A DNA stretch of 64,000 bases from Minwuia sp. (GCA_029213165.1 JARGNO010000002.1:86604-150603); one strand, 5' to 3'. Numbered from the stretch's first letter, positions 43,803 through 52,813 are shown. A program made the numbers and translations. The notes: a model not told the origin generated them from the letters alone.

Positions 43803-44873
43803 TCACAACCTGTAGAATCCAGGCAATCCGTCCTGAGGCTTGCGTCCAGATATTGCCCCCGGATCACGTCCGGCGATCACCTGACGGATGTCGTTCACCA
43901 CCGCGCGGTTCTTTATGTAATGGCGGTGGCGCTGCCTGTCGGGGGCAAGATCGAATTCGGTCGCCTCGCAGTCCAGGGCACTGATACGGCATCCGGGCGC
44001 CGTCATTGGAGTGGAGGTAACAGGTCCCTTCTGCCCCAATCGGTCGTCGTGCACACTGTCACTCAAGCGGACCAGCTTGTCCGTCCGGTCGTAGTAAACG
44101 ACGACATCGTCAGCCAGTCGGGTCAGGGGACGAAGTTTCTGATCCAGTTTCAGAGCATCATTGTCCTCATCGGCATGCACCAGTATGGCTGAGTCGAACA
44201 GCCTTACCGGACGCATGACCGCGCTGGAGGAGATAGCCTGTACTGCGGATCGCAGGGCAAAGTTTCCAAGGCTGTGGACCACCAGATGGATCTTCTTTCC
44301 GCATCTGTCGTCAGCGCGCGTTTTGGCCACAAAATCGATCAGACGCGCATAAGCCCGCGCGATGGCAGGACCGCTGACGCTCGCATCATAGCGATCCTGA
44401 AAATAGTCGAGCGGGTTCGACCGACCGTTGGGCGGATAGCTGAACACGAAGGGAATCATGGGTTTGCGCGGCGAAATGCGGCCCACACCTGCGTCGTCCG
44501 GCAACGGCTCCATCGGATCGGAATACAGTTCAGCACAGCGCGCGCCCACTTCGACCGACGATTCGAACGAATGGGCGGCACCATGAATGACGATCAGAAG
44601 ATCGCCGGTCGCATCATCCCTCGTCACCTCCATGAGTTCCGCGAAGAGGGCTTCGGAACCCCGCATCGCAAACTCTCTCTGGTCCGTCCCAGGCTTCGTC
44701 CTTTCCGGTGCGACATGCAACGATGCGGACTTTGCAACCCAACTGTCGGTTCCAGGGGCAACGGTGATGTGCCCCACCCGGTATTCGAGTGGATGTGTAC
44801 TCGGATCATTGCCGAACTGCGGGCGACCACCTCTCTTCAACAGCCCCCGGTTGGTCGCAAAATAGACTTTCAT
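43803..44873 (-). CDS. alpha/beta-hydrolase fold protein, DUF900-like
   Basis: The 356-residue protein begins MKVYFATNRG at 44873 (an adjacent ATG at 44876 is equally possible; GGGGG lies upstream). The opening resembles DUF900-type esterases, whose N-terminus reads 'yaTNR'. The nucleophile region is IHLVVHSLGNFALR, with His-Ser-Leu-Gly-Asn in place of the usual G-x-S-x-G, and LLIVIHGAAHSFESS is the oxyanion strand. There is no signal peptide. It stands alone and its upstream region is distinctly AT-rich, so recent acquisition is possible. The substrate is unknown. Confidence 0.7.
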   Translation of the reverse strand: MKVYFATNRGLLKRGGRPQFGNDPSTHPLEYRVGHITVAPGTDSWVAKSASLHVAPERTKPGTDQREFAMRGSEALFAELMEVTRDDATGDLLIVIHGAAHSFESSVEVGARCAELYSDPMEPLPDDAGVGRISPRKPMIPFVFSYPPNGRSNPLDYFQDRYDASVSGPAIARAYARLIDFVAKTRADDRCGKKIHLVVHSLGNFALRSAVQAISSSAVMRPVRLFDSAILVHADEDNDALKLDQKLRPLTRLADDVVVYYDRTDKLVRLSDSVHDDRLGQKGPVTSTPMTAPGCRISALDCEATEFDLAPDRQRHRHYIKNRAVVNDIRQVIAGRDPGAISGRKPQDGLPGFYRL

Positions 44874-45075
44874 CATCAACCCCCATCGCAAAACGAACCG
44901 TGATGACCAAAATACCATTAATTGAAATATGACTTAGTATTATTGCTTACATAAGTTGTGTCTTCCGCGAGTCACTTTGCGGGCATACCCCAAGCACACC
45001 GCGCCCGCAGCGGCATGCTTTTCTGCTACCAATGCCCAATCGCTATCGGGTGAGGCCAAAGGGAATGGCAGAGAA

Positions 45076-45705
45076 ATGTACTCCGACCTCTTCATCGTCA
45101 TCACGCAGATCTTCGCTGCACCGGACTGGTTCCTGCCAACGGTTGCCGTGGCTTACCTGATCGGGTCGATCCCCTTCGGCCTGGTGCTGACACGGGTCGC
45201 CGGGCTGGGCGACGTACGCAAGATCGGGTCGGGCAACATCGGCACGACCAATGTGCTGCGGACGGGGCGCAAGGACCTGGCGGCGGCAACCCTGGTGCTG
45301 GATGCGGGCAAGGGTGCGGTCGCGGTTCTGCTGGCGGACTATTTCCTGGGTGTGAACGGCGCGGTCCTGGCGGCAATCGCCGCCTTCCTGGGTCACCTGT
45401 TCCCCATCTTCCTGGGGTTCAGGGGCGGCAAGGGCGTGGCGACATTCCTCGGAATCGCACTGGCCATGCATCCGCTGGTCGGGGCCGCTGCCTGTGCGAC
45501 ATGGGTCCTGGTTGCCGTCGTCTTCCGCTACTCGTCACTGGCGGCACTTGTCAGCGCCGCCCTGACGCCTGTCTATGCGCTGCTCTGGTACGACCACCTG
45601 CGCATGGAACTGGCGATCCTGCTGGCGGCCTTCATCTTCATGAAGCATCGCGCGAACATCGTCCGGCTGCTGAGTGGTGAGGAGCCGAAGATCGGCAGCA
45701 AGTGA
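45076..45705 (+). CDS. plsY: glycerol-3-phosphate acyltransferase PlsY
   Basis: Membrane enzyme that uses acyl-phosphate to acylate glycerol 3-phosphate, the first step of phospholipid synthesis. From the ATG at 45076 the protein is 209 residues, the standard size. The three PlsY motifs are present: AYLIGSIPFGLVLTR, GSGNIGTTNVLR and FRGGKGVATFLG, along with five hydrophobic helices. The frame extends 40 codons upstream, but that part is not membrane-like. It converges with the SMP-30 gene only 7 bp away. plsX is not in the window. Confidence 0.92.
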   Translation: MYSDLFIVITQIFAAPDWFLPTVAVAYLIGSIPFGLVLTRVAGLGDVRKIGSGNIGTTNVLRTGRKDLAAATLVLDAGKGAVAVLLADYFLGVNGAVLAAIAAFLGHLFPIFLGFRGGKGVATFLGIALAMHPLVGAAACATWVLVAVVFRYSSLAALVSAALTPVYALLWYDHLRMELAILLAAFIFMKHRANIVRLLSGEEPKIGSK

Positions 45706-45712
45706 CAGGGTC

Positions 45713-46567
45713 TCAGGGCAGGCCTGCGCCCGGCACCTCGACCTCCATGACCTCGATCATGCCGAGTCCCTTGCCGCTGATTTCCGGACCGCTGTCCTGA
45801 TTGGTGATCACGAACAGGTGCCGCATCTGCGGACCACCCAACATGCAGGCATAGGCACCCCGGTCCTTCAGCGGAACTTCCTCCACGATACGTCCGCCGT
45901 CGAAGACACGCACAACACGTCGGCCACGCGGATCGGCCACCCAGATCGCACCTTCTGCATCCAGGCAGATACCGTCCGGAAACACCCCCGGCGTATCGGC
46001 AAACATGCGCCTGTTCGACAGACTGCCGTCCGCGGCGCGGTCAAAGGCCGTCAGCCGGTTGCCGAATGTCTCCCCGACGACCAGCGTGTTGCCATCCGGC
46101 GTGATCACCGTGCCGTTCGGAAAGAACAGGTCCGTCGCAGCCTCATGTATCGAACCATCGGGATCGATGCGCCACATGCTGGTGGTGGACGGTTCCTCAC
46201 CCTTGTGCCTCTCGAAGCCGAAATTGCCGACATAGGCCCGCCCTTCAGCATCGACCACCATGTCATTGCAGGGCGCTGAAACCACGCCAGAGAGGTCACC
46301 AACCGTGGTCAGCGAACCATCGTCCTCCAGCCGCAGCAACAGGCGGTCGAGCATCGAGACGATCAGCAACCGACCCTGCGGATCGAATCCCAGACCTGAC
46401 GGCTGATTCGGAACCTCGACAATATCCCGGATATTGCCCTGAAGATCGACCGTACGAACCCTGTGTGCATAGAAATCGGAGTACCAGAGCCGACCGTCGC
46501 GCCAGCGCGGACCCTCCCCGAACTGGAGACCACTCACCAGCACCTTCAATTCACGTCTGGCAGTCAT
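45713..46567 (-). CDS. SMP-30/gluconolactonase family protein
   Basis: Six-bladed propeller lactonase-type protein of 284 residues (ATG at 46567, GGGAGGG upstream). FGEGPRWRDGRLWYSDFY holds the N-terminal metal-binding Glu, DMVVDAEGRAYVGNFG the Asn/Asp ligands, and FPDGICLDAEGAIWVAD the last blades, as in gluconolactonases and regucalcin. It probably hydrolyses a sugar lactone. Cotranscription with the upstream dnaJ gene (45 bp gap) is possible. No sugar-catabolic partner is adjacent. Confidence 0.85.
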   Translation of the reverse strand: MTARRELKVLVSGLQFGEGPRWRDGRLWYSDFYAHRVRTVDLQGNIRDIVEVPNQPSGLGFDPQGRLLIVSMLDRLLLRLEDDGSLTTVGDLSGVVSAPCNDMVVDAEGRAYVGNFGFERHKGEEPSTTSMWRIDPDGSIHEAATDLFFPNGTVITPDGNTLVVGETFGNRLTAFDRAADGSLSNRRMFADTPGVFPDGICLDAEGAIWVADPRGRRVVRVFDGGRIVEEVPLKDRGAYACMLGGPQMRHLFVITNQDSGPEISGKGLGMIEVMEVEVPGAGLP

Positions 46568-46611
46568 GTCGCTTCCCTCCCCCAAGGTTCCGCCAATGTC
46601 GATGGCCGTCG

Positions 46612-47514
46612 TCAGCCGGTGCGCAGCCCCGCGCGGGGATCATGGTCTTCCCCCTGCTGCCAGCCACGCACGAACGCCTCCAGAGCCGCATCCGGGACCT
46701 CGGGCAGTACCACTTTCAGTTTCACGTACTGATCACCCGCGGTGCTGTCCTTCGGGTTGCGGATGCCACGTCCCTTGAGACGCAGGACCCGACCCGCATT
46801 GGATCCCTTCGGGATGCTGATGGTCACGTCGCCATGGATCGTCGGGGCGGTGATCTTTGCACCCAGCACGGCCTCACGAAGTGAAATCGGCAGTTCCAGA
46901 TTGATATCCCGGCCTTCCCGCGAGAACAGCGGATGCGGGCGCACCGAAACCTCGATCATCGCGTCACCGGCGGTACCCCCCTGGGGCTGGTCGCCCTGCC
47001 CTTTCAGGCGAATCTGCTGACCGTCTTCCAGTCCCTCCGGAATGCGCACATCCAGTGTCTTGCCACCTGGCAAGGTCAGGCGACGGTTGCCGCCACGTGC
47101 GGCTTCCAGAAAATCGACTGTCAGGCTGTACTTGCGATCACGCCCGCGCACCGGCCCACCACGCCCGCCGCGAAAGCCGCCGAAGATGTCGCCGACAATA
47201 TCCTCGAATCCGCGCTGGCCACCAAATCCGCCCCGGGTGAACTCGTCGGCGCCACCCGCGTTGGCATAGTGAAACCCCTGCGGTGCCTTCTCCGCGCCAT
47301 CTGCACCGATCTCACCACGGTCAAACCGGGCGCGCTGCGTCGCATCGCCAAGCAGGTTGTATGCTGCGGAGACTTCCTTGAAACGCTCGGCGGCTGCGTT
47401 GTCGCCTGGATGACGATCAGGATGCAGTTCCTTCGCAAGTCCGCGATAGGCCCGCTTGATGTCCTCCTGCGACGCAGCCCGCGTCACGCCCAGAATGGAA
47501 TATGGGTCTTTCAT
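46612..47514 (-). CDS. DnaJ/CbpA-type J-domain co-chaperone
   Basis: With the ATG at 47514 (MKDPYSILGV) it is 300 residues: a J-domain with HPD at 31-33, a Gly/Phe-rich linker (FHYANAGGADEFTRGGFGGQ) and two beta-barrel substrate-binding domains (LDVRIPEGLEDGQQIRLKGQ, ISIPKGSNAGRVLRLKGRG). The four zinc-finger CxxCxGxG repeats of true DnaJ are missing, which places it with the CbpA/class B group. It stimulates Hsp70 (DnaK). The frame continues upstream of 47514 but the J-domain start fixes the N-terminus. Confidence 0.9.
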   Translation of the reverse strand: MKDPYSILGVTRAASQEDIKRAYRGLAKELHPDRHPGDNAAAERFKEVSAAYNLLGDATQRARFDRGEIGADGAEKAPQGFHYANAGGADEFTRGGFGGQRGFEDIVGDIFGGFRGGRGGPVRGRDRKYSLTVDFLEAARGGNRRLTLPGGKTLDVRIPEGLEDGQQIRLKGQGDQPQGGTAGDAMIEVSVRPHPLFSREGRDINLELPISLREAVLGAKITAPTIHGDVTISIPKGSNAGRVLRLKGRGIRNPKDSTAGDQYVKLKVVLPEVPDAALEAFVRGWQQGEDHDPRAGLRTG

Positions 47515-47664
47515 GCTCGTCATGCTGGTCGAAATGGTCCTGTCAGACCATGCGGAATCGTCATGGCCTTTGCAGACTATCATGTAGTGGCGTCAACGTT
47601 TCATTGCCAGATGCCGCCGGCACAGAAGTTTCCGCCCGAGAATGGGCATGACTGCATGAAAAGG

Positions 47665-48342
47665 TCAGCCTGACGGTGAAAGAATGGCGTTCAGGCTGTC
47701 GATCAGGCCACCGTCGCCCACTCTCGGAACCTTCCGGGCTTCATCGGTCGCCGACAATGCGCCATCTTCGGCAAGGTCCGACACGGCATCATCGGCATCT
47801 TCCGAAGCCACCTGTCCCGGTGCCAGTTGCCGCAGCCGTTCCCGCGCTGGCGCGTGCCCGCCGGCAGCCGCGCGCTGGAACCAGCGCCGCGCCAGTTCCG
47901 GATCCTTCTTCACGCCATATCCGGCTTCGATCAGGATTGCGAAATTATGCTGTGCCTCCGGCAGGCCAGCCTCCGCCGCGCGCTGGAAATACGACACTGC
48001 CCGTTCCGGGTCGCGTGGCACGCCGACACCCCGCAGGTACAGTTCGCCAAGATTGGCGGAGGCGCGGGGGAACCCCTGGTCCGATGACCGCCGGAACCAT
48101 TCCGCTGCCGCCGCCTCGTTCTTCGGCACACCCTGACCGTTCAGATAGAGCAGGCCAAGGTTGCGCTGGGCTGCGGCATCACCGCTGGCGGCATCCTCCC
48201 GCCAGATATCCGCCGCTGCGGCGAAGTCACCGCGACTGTAGGCGGCGACGCCTTCCAGAAAAGCGGCATGTGCCGGGGCGACGCAAAGCGTGACACCAGC
48301 AAACAACAGGGCTGCGGCAACTGACTCGTGAAGCTGTCTCAT
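47665..48342 (-). CDS. secreted Sel1/TPR repeat protein
   Basis: The 225-residue product has a signal peptide ending near APAHAAF, then about four Sel1-like repeats such as AAQRNLGLLYLNGQGVPKNE, ASANLGELYLRGVGVPRDPE and EAQHNFAILIEAGYGVKKDP, forming an alpha solenoid of about 36-residue units. The C-terminal 50 residues are acidic and unstructured. Sel1 proteins serve as periplasmic protein-interaction scaffolds; no specific role can be given. It lies 150 bp upstream of dnaJ on the same strand. Confidence 0.85.
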   Translation of the reverse strand: MRQLHESVAAALLFAGVTLCVAPAHAAFLEGVAAYSRGDFAAAADIWREDAASGDAAAQRNLGLLYLNGQGVPKNEAAAAEWFRRSSDQGFPRASANLGELYLRGVGVPRDPERAVSYFQRAAEAGLPEAQHNFAILIEAGYGVKKDPELARRWFQRAAAGGHAPARERLRQLAPGQVASEDADDAVSDLAEDGALSATDEARKVPRVGDGGLIDSLNAILSPSG

Positions 48343-48408
48343 GCCCGGAATCTATCCGATTGCGTGCCCCCGCCCAAGCCCGCTGACATGGCGTTCAACA
48401 TGCACACG

Positions 48409-49305
48409 TCAGATTGCCAGATCACCGGTCATCACGCGGACAACCTTGCCGCCAACCCGAGGCGCCGCGTCGGCCGCATCACAACTGACGAAGATCTTTC
48501 CTGCCCGCCCCATCTCAACGCCCTGCTCCGCCACGTAACTGAATGGCGCGTCACCGAGGATACCGTCACGGGCGATCAACGCGGCCAGGCAACCATTGGC
48601 GGAACCCGTGACAGGATCTTCCGGCACACCCTCCGCGGGGGCAAAGCCGCGCAGTTTCACATCCACACCAGCCTGCGTCGCACCAACTGACCAGGCTGCC
48701 AGCCCCGTGATTCCCGTCTCCTGCGACAGGGCACTGATGGCGGTCATGTCGGGTTCGAGCGCGGCCACGACCTCCGGCGAGCGGCAGCGGGCAAACATCC
48801 ACCAGATGCCGGTACTGGATGCATCCAGAGCCGGGTCCAGCAGGTCACCGGGATCACAGCCGAGCATTGCCGCCACGTCCGCCTTGCCTGTATCGAAGGC
48901 CCGGAAAGCCGGTCGCATCTGGGTCATCGTGAAGACCTGTGTTCCGTCCTGCGGGCTGATCTCCACCGGAATGATGCCTGCACCGCATTCCTGTCGCAGC
49001 ACTGTTGGCATTGGTCCGAAGCCCGCATCGCGCATGCTGCTCCAGACGCTGAAGGCGGCAGATATGGTCGGATGCCCGGCGAAGGGCAATTCACTGCGTG
49101 GGGTGAAGATGCGCGCGCGATAGTCCGCATCTGCCGTTGTCGGCGGACACAGGAATACGGTCTCGGACAGGTTCATCTCCTGCGCGATCTGCTGCATCTG
49201 CGCATCGGACAGATCGCCACCGTCAAAGAAGACAGCACACGGATTGCCGCGGTACGGCACATCGGTGAATGCATCCACCTGCCACATCCTGAGTACCCGG
49301 GTCAT
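48409..49305 (-). CDS. PhzF-family isomerase/epimerase
   Basis: Start at 49305 (MTRVLRMWQVDAFTDVPYRG) with GGAGG six bases upstream; 298 residues. The PhzF landmarks are GNPCAVFF, the catalytic Glu in MNLSETVFL, FAGHPTISAAF, and EDPVTGSANGCLAALI in the second half. The fold is diaminopimelate-epimerase-like. Phenazine synthesis itself is not implied, since no other phz gene is present; most genomic PhzF proteins have unknown substrates. Confidence 0.88.
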   Translation of the reverse strand: MTRVLRMWQVDAFTDVPYRGNPCAVFFDGGDLSDAQMQQIAQEMNLSETVFLCPPTTADADYRARIFTPRSELPFAGHPTISAAFSVWSSMRDAGFGPMPTVLRQECGAGIIPVEISPQDGTQVFTMTQMRPAFRAFDTGKADVAAMLGCDPGDLLDPALDASSTGIWWMFARCRSPEVVAALEPDMTAISALSQETGITGLAAWSVGATQAGVDVKLRGFAPAEGVPEDPVTGSANGCLAALIARDGILGDAPFSYVAEQGVEMGRAGKIFVSCDAADAAPRVGGKVVRVMTGDLAI

Positions 49306-49418
49306 CTCTACCTCCGCCATTTCATGCAACGGGGCGCAGGATAGGGCAGCAGGGGTCCATGACACGCGAGAAATGCTCAGCCACGCGCAAGACGGGCTCA
49401 GCAACAGGGCAATTCGGC

Positions 49419-50042
49419 CTACTTGGGTTCGTCGACCGGCGCAGAGAGCTTGGCGATCTCGCGTTCCACGATTCGCTGGACCACGGTCGGCAGGTTCTGG
49501 TCCAGCCACTGCTTCAGCATGGGTCGGAGCAGTTCCTTCGTGATGTCTTCCAGCGTGCGGTGCGTCGGCACGGCAATGTCGCGCTGGGCCGAGAGAGCAC
49601 TTGCAAGCCCGGCGAAGGACGCTGCCGATGCTGCGGCAACATTGTCGGCCAGAAGTGCAGAGGTATTCGCATGGCTCGGACTCACCGGTTCCGGCTCATC
49701 CTGCAACATCAATTCGTCGTCCAGATCCTCGACCGTGCCGTCGTCCCGCAGTACCTGGGTCAGTTCGAATACATCCGCTGTCGGGCGTTCCGGTTCCGGT
49801 TCCGGTTCGGGCTCCGGCTCCGGTTCCCGCACGGGCTCGGGTTCCGGCTCGGGTTCAGGCTCCGGTTCCGGCTCGTCTTCCACGGCCAGGATATCATCCA
49901 GCGTCGGCTCCGAAGCTTCCGCAGCCTCGCCTTCGCTGGCCTCGGCACCGTCAGGCACTTCATCATCTTCCGAAATGATGCGTCTGATGGAGGCGAGGAT
50001 CTCCTCCATTGTCGGTTCGCTTTGTGCCGTGGCGTCGCTCAT
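49419..50042 (-). CDS. popZ: polar organising protein PopZ (DUF2497)
   Basis: The 207-residue protein has the conserved N-terminal helix EPTMEEILASIRRIISED, a proline- and glutamate-rich spacer, and the C-terminal DUF2497 helices (ITKELLRPMLKQWLDQNLP, then IVEREIAKLS) used for oligomerisation. This is the architecture of Caulobacter PopZ, which forms a polar matrix anchoring chromosome centromeres via ParB. The middle consists of two nearly pure Glu-Pro runs separated by VR. It is monocistronic, 142 bp from the tolC 3' end. Confidence 0.9.
   Translation of the reverse strand: MSDATAQSEPTMEEILASIRRIISEDDEVPDGAEASEGEAAEASEPTLDDILAVEDEPEPEPEPEPEPEPVREPEPEPEPEPEPERPTADVFELTQVLRDDGTVEDLDDELMLQDEPEPVSPSHANTSALLADNVAAASAASFAGLASALSAQRDIAVPTHRTLEDITKELLRPMLKQWLDQNLPTVVQRIVEREIAKLSAPVDEPK
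49787..49877 (-). repeat. Glu-Pro coding tandem repeat inside popZ
   Basis: About 90 bp of imperfect 6-bp units (GAGCCG/GAACCG/GAGCCC on the minus strand) encode alternating Glu-Pro, broken once by Val-Arg. Units differ only at silent positions, so length is probably variable between strains while the reading frame is kept. Confidence 0.75.
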
Positions 50043-50184
50043 GACTGTTCCGTTCCCCGCTTTCTGCGGCTCCTAGCTGGTTGAGGCCGCACACGACCTA
50101 CTCCAGAACCGGAATTTAGAGGGATGACGCTAAGACTTGGTTAACAGACCGGCAATACCCGGAATGGCCGCAGCGAAAATCAGA

Positions 50185-51594
50185 TTACTTCAGTCCCGGC
50201 GCATCAAATCCGAACCAGCGATCCCTCACCGCCCGATAGTTGACGGACGGATTGTAGACATCAACGTCGAGACTGAGCGATTGGGCATCCAGCTGGCCAA
50301 CCGCATCCAGCAGCTGGAACGCGGCCACATACTCGTCCCGCTCCGCCTGAACCAGCGCGACCTGGGAATCGAGCAATTCCTGCTCCGCATCCAGCACGTC
50401 CAGCGTTGTCCGCGACCCCACCTGCGCCTCCTGGATCACGCCTTCCAGTGCGATCTCATTGGCATGAACTTCTTCGCGGCCAGCCTGTATGCGGGCCTGC
50501 GCGGTGGTCAGTGCTTCCCAGGCCTGCGTCACACCCTGTTCGACAATGCGGCGGGTTTCCTCCACCTCCAGGCGGCGCTGGCTTTCGACCTGGCGCTGCT
50601 GGCGCACGGCGCTGTATGTCGCGCCGGTCTGATACAAGGGCACGGTCGCGACGATCTGGAATGTCACCTGGCTGGTGACATTGCCACTCTGGTTGTTGTC
50701 GCGGGCATGGGCACCCGTGGTCTCGAAATCGAGACTGGGATTCAATTGGCCTTCGGCAGTCTCGATGTCAAAGCGCGCCGAACGCGCCACCTCGTTCGAG
50801 GCCAGCAGATCAGGATTGTTGGCGAACGCCGTGGTCAGCGCCGCAGCCTCATCAGCAGGCAGCGCAGGCAACGGCGGCGGCGGTTCGAGCTGTCCGGGCT
50901 GATTGCCGACAATGCGTGCGTAATTGGCCTGGGCAGCGATCAGGTTGCCTTCCGACTGCGCCCGGTCAGCGGCGGCACGGGCAAGACGTGCCTGCGCCTG
51001 CGCCACATCCGTGCGGGTGATCTCACCGACGCTGAAGCGGTCCTGCGCGGCCTCAAGCTGGCGGCGCAGACGTTCCTCGTTGTTCAGGTTCAGGCGGACG
51101 ACGGCCTGATTCTGCAGCACGTCCAGAAATGCGGTGACCACATCCAGCAGTACATCCTGCTCCGTCCCGCGCAGGTTCTGGCGACCGGCCCGGACCAGCG
51201 CCTCCGCCGAACCGATCTGCGCATCAACGCGCCCCCCCTGATAGATCGGCTGCGTCACCTGGACATTGGCATTGATGGGGACCGTGCCGTCCGAACGGTT
51301 GATACCGGCAATGTCCTGATCGGTGAACTGAACCCCAAGGTCACTGGTGGCGACGACGGTCGGGTGCCAGCCAGCCACCGCCTGGGAAACATTCTCGTCA
51401 TTCGCGCGCAGGTTCGCCCGTTCCGCCCGCAGTGTCGGATTGGTCGTATAGGCGGCATTCAGGGCATCGCGCAGGGTTTCCGCCTGGGCCGGAACCGCAA
51501 ACAGCACGGCCATGGCCGCCAGTCCTGAAGCCAGTGACGCAAACGCCGAACCGGTCAGTAGCGCGCGACCGAACTGTCGATTTCCTGCGACCAT
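50185..51594 (-). CDS. tolC: TolC-family outer-membrane channel protein
   Basis: The 469-residue product has a signal peptide ending AVPAQAE, then TLRDALNAAYTTNPTLRAER and long heptad-rich helices (EEVHANEIALEGVIQEAQVG, then SRTTLDVLDAEQELLDSQVA) with beta strands between, the TolC/type-I secretion outer-membrane pattern. It trimerises into a periplasm-spanning exit duct for efflux pumps and type-I secretion. The first 40 bases overlap the 3' end of the rhodanese gene, and pcm lies before that; pcm-tolC neighbourhood is common in alphaproteobacteria. No pump components are adjacent. Confidence 0.9.
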   Translation of the reverse strand: MVAGNRQFGRALLTGSAFASLASGLAAMAVLFAVPAQAETLRDALNAAYTTNPTLRAERANLRANDENVSQAVAGWHPTVVATSDLGVQFTDQDIAGINRSDGTVPINANVQVTQPIYQGGRVDAQIGSAEALVRAGRQNLRGTEQDVLLDVVTAFLDVLQNQAVVRLNLNNEERLRRQLEAAQDRFSVGEITRTDVAQAQARLARAAADRAQSEGNLIAAQANYARIVGNQPGQLEPPPPLPALPADEAAALTTAFANNPDLLASNEVARSARFDIETAEGQLNPSLDFETTGAHARDNNQSGNVTSQVTFQIVATVPLYQTGATYSAVRQQRQVESQRRLEVEETRRIVEQGVTQAWEALTTAQARIQAGREEVHANEIALEGVIQEAQVGSRTTLDVLDAEQELLDSQVALVQAERDEYVAAFQLLDAVGQLDAQSLSLDVDVYNPSVNYRAVRDRWFGFDAPGLK

Positions 51595-51890
51595 AGGTCG
51601 ATGCCTCCATGTAGGTTCGTCACGTTGTCATAACCCTGCTGCCGAAACCACGACACAGCTTGCATACTGCGCATGCCGTGGTGGCAGTTGAAGATCACCG
51701 GTCGGTCCGCAGGTACCTCGTCTCGCCGCTGGGGCAGATCACGCAGTGGGATATGGTGGGCGTCCGCGATCCTGCAAACGTCCCATTCCCATTTTTCGCG
51801 TACATCGACAATCAGGGCATTGGATTCCAGCACCAGCGCACGGGCATCCGACGGGGTGACTTCCAGCGGCAGGGCCCCCTCAGAACTCAA
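51555..51890 (-). CDS. single-domain rhodanese-like protein
   Basis: The 111-residue protein has LIVDVREKWEWDVCRIADAH and the active-site loop FNCHHGMRS with catalytic Cys, then SWFRQQGYDNVTNLHGGIDL. It is a thiosulfate sulfurtransferase-type domain that carries persulfide; the partner is unknown. The only upstream start is a TTG at 51890 overlapping the pcm stop (TTGA), so translation should depend on pcm. Its end overlaps tolC by 40 bases. Such packing implies one transcript, pcm-rhodanese-tolC. Confidence 0.85.
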   Translation of the reverse strand: MSSEGALPLEVTPSDARALVLESNALIVDVREKWEWDVCRIADAHHIPLRDLPQRRDEVPADRPVIFNCHHGMRSMQAVSWFRQQGYDNVTNLHGGIDLWSQEIDSSVARY

Positions 51891-52537
51891 AACACGAAAG
51901 CCTTGCGCGCTTCGAACCCCGGCAGCACCGGCGTCGCGGCATCAAACAGCGCCCGATGGCCCACGACCCCGTTCTCCCGACGATAGAGTGTGACCACGCC
52001 AACCCCGTCGCCGCGAACGATGGCCAGCAACTGCCCACCATCCGCGATCTGGTCGATCAGCGCCTGGGGCACGCTGGAAACGGCACCTTCCACCAGGATC
52101 AGGTCATAGGGCCCCTGGTCCGCCAGACCCTTGGCCAGTTCCCCCTCCACAACCGCCGCATTGGCGATCTGCTGGTCAGCCAGAAGGTCCGTGGCCCGGG
52201 CCGCCAGGTCAGGATCGGATTCCAGCGCAACCACGGTCCCTGCCAGTGTTGCCATGACAGCGCTGGCGTATCCGGTGGCGCAACCAACGTGCAGAACCGT
52301 GTCGGTCGGCCCGATACCGGCGACCTGCAGCATGCGGGCCAGCACCATCGGTTCCATCACATAGCGGCCGTTTCCGAGATGAATGTCCTCATCGACATAG
52401 GCGACACCTGCCAGCGACTTCGGCAGGAATTTCTCGCGCGGCAGGGTGAGCATCGCATCGGCAATGCGGTCATCGGTCAGCCGGTTCGGTCGCAACTGGC
52501 AATCCACCATGGCCTTGCGTGCAGCCTGGAAGTCCAT
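51887..52537 (-). CDS. pcm: protein-L-isoaspartate O-methyltransferase family protein
   Basis: SAM-dependent methyltransferase of 216 residues from the ATG at 52537 (a GTG two codons earlier is possible). The N-terminus DFQAARKAMVDCQLRPNRLT matches PCMT proteins, and VLHVGCATGYASAV is the SAM-binding loop, followed by ALESDPDLA. It would repair isoaspartyl residues in damaged proteins, although the alphaproteobacterial pcm-tolC variants often diverge from E. coli Pcm, so the exact target is less certain. Confidence 0.85.
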   Translation of the reverse strand: MDFQAARKAMVDCQLRPNRLTDDRIADAMLTLPREKFLPKSLAGVAYVDEDIHLGNGRYVMEPMVLARMLQVAGIGPTDTVLHVGCATGYASAVMATLAGTVVALESDPDLAARATDLLADQQIANAAVVEGELAKGLADQGPYDLILVEGAVSSVPQALIDQIADGGQLLAIVRGDGVGVVTLYRRENGVVGHRALFDAATPVLPGFEARKAFVF

Positions 52538-52689
52538 TTTCACCGTCTCTCCCGCAACGTTGAGTGCACCTTGAGCCCTCCGCTTATAGTTCCCGCACCT
52601 GCGCCACGCAATGCGGCGGATCGGCGTTTGGCCATGCCGCTTGACCGCGGGGGCGTGCCCCGCATATACACCGATGCCCTGTCGGCTTC

Positions 52690-52763
52690 GGCGCGGTGGC
52701 GGAGTGGTTACGCAGCGGACTGCAAATCCGTGTACGCCGGTTCGATTCCGGCCCGCGCCTCCA
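52690..52763 (+). tRNA. tRNA-Cys (GCA)
   Basis: A 74-base cloverleaf: acceptor GGCGCGG (52690-52696) pairs with CCGCGCC (52753-52759), anticodon loop CTGCAAA carries GCA, the T-loop is TTCGATTC, and CCA is encoded at 52761-52763. It lies between the divergent pcm promoter side and the convergent MATE gene. Confidence 0.95.
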
Positions 52764-52813
52764 GCCGAACCGGCAGGCCTTCATCTTCCACTGCAATCGC
52801 CGCCACATCCCCG

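Noticed and set aside
48409-49305. Phenazine biosynthesis
   Set aside because: Only a PhzF homologue is present; without other phz genes the name would mislead.
52690-52763. tRNA-Cys as integration site of a genomic island
   Set aside because: No integrase, no duplicated tRNA 3' end and no mobile genes nearby were found.
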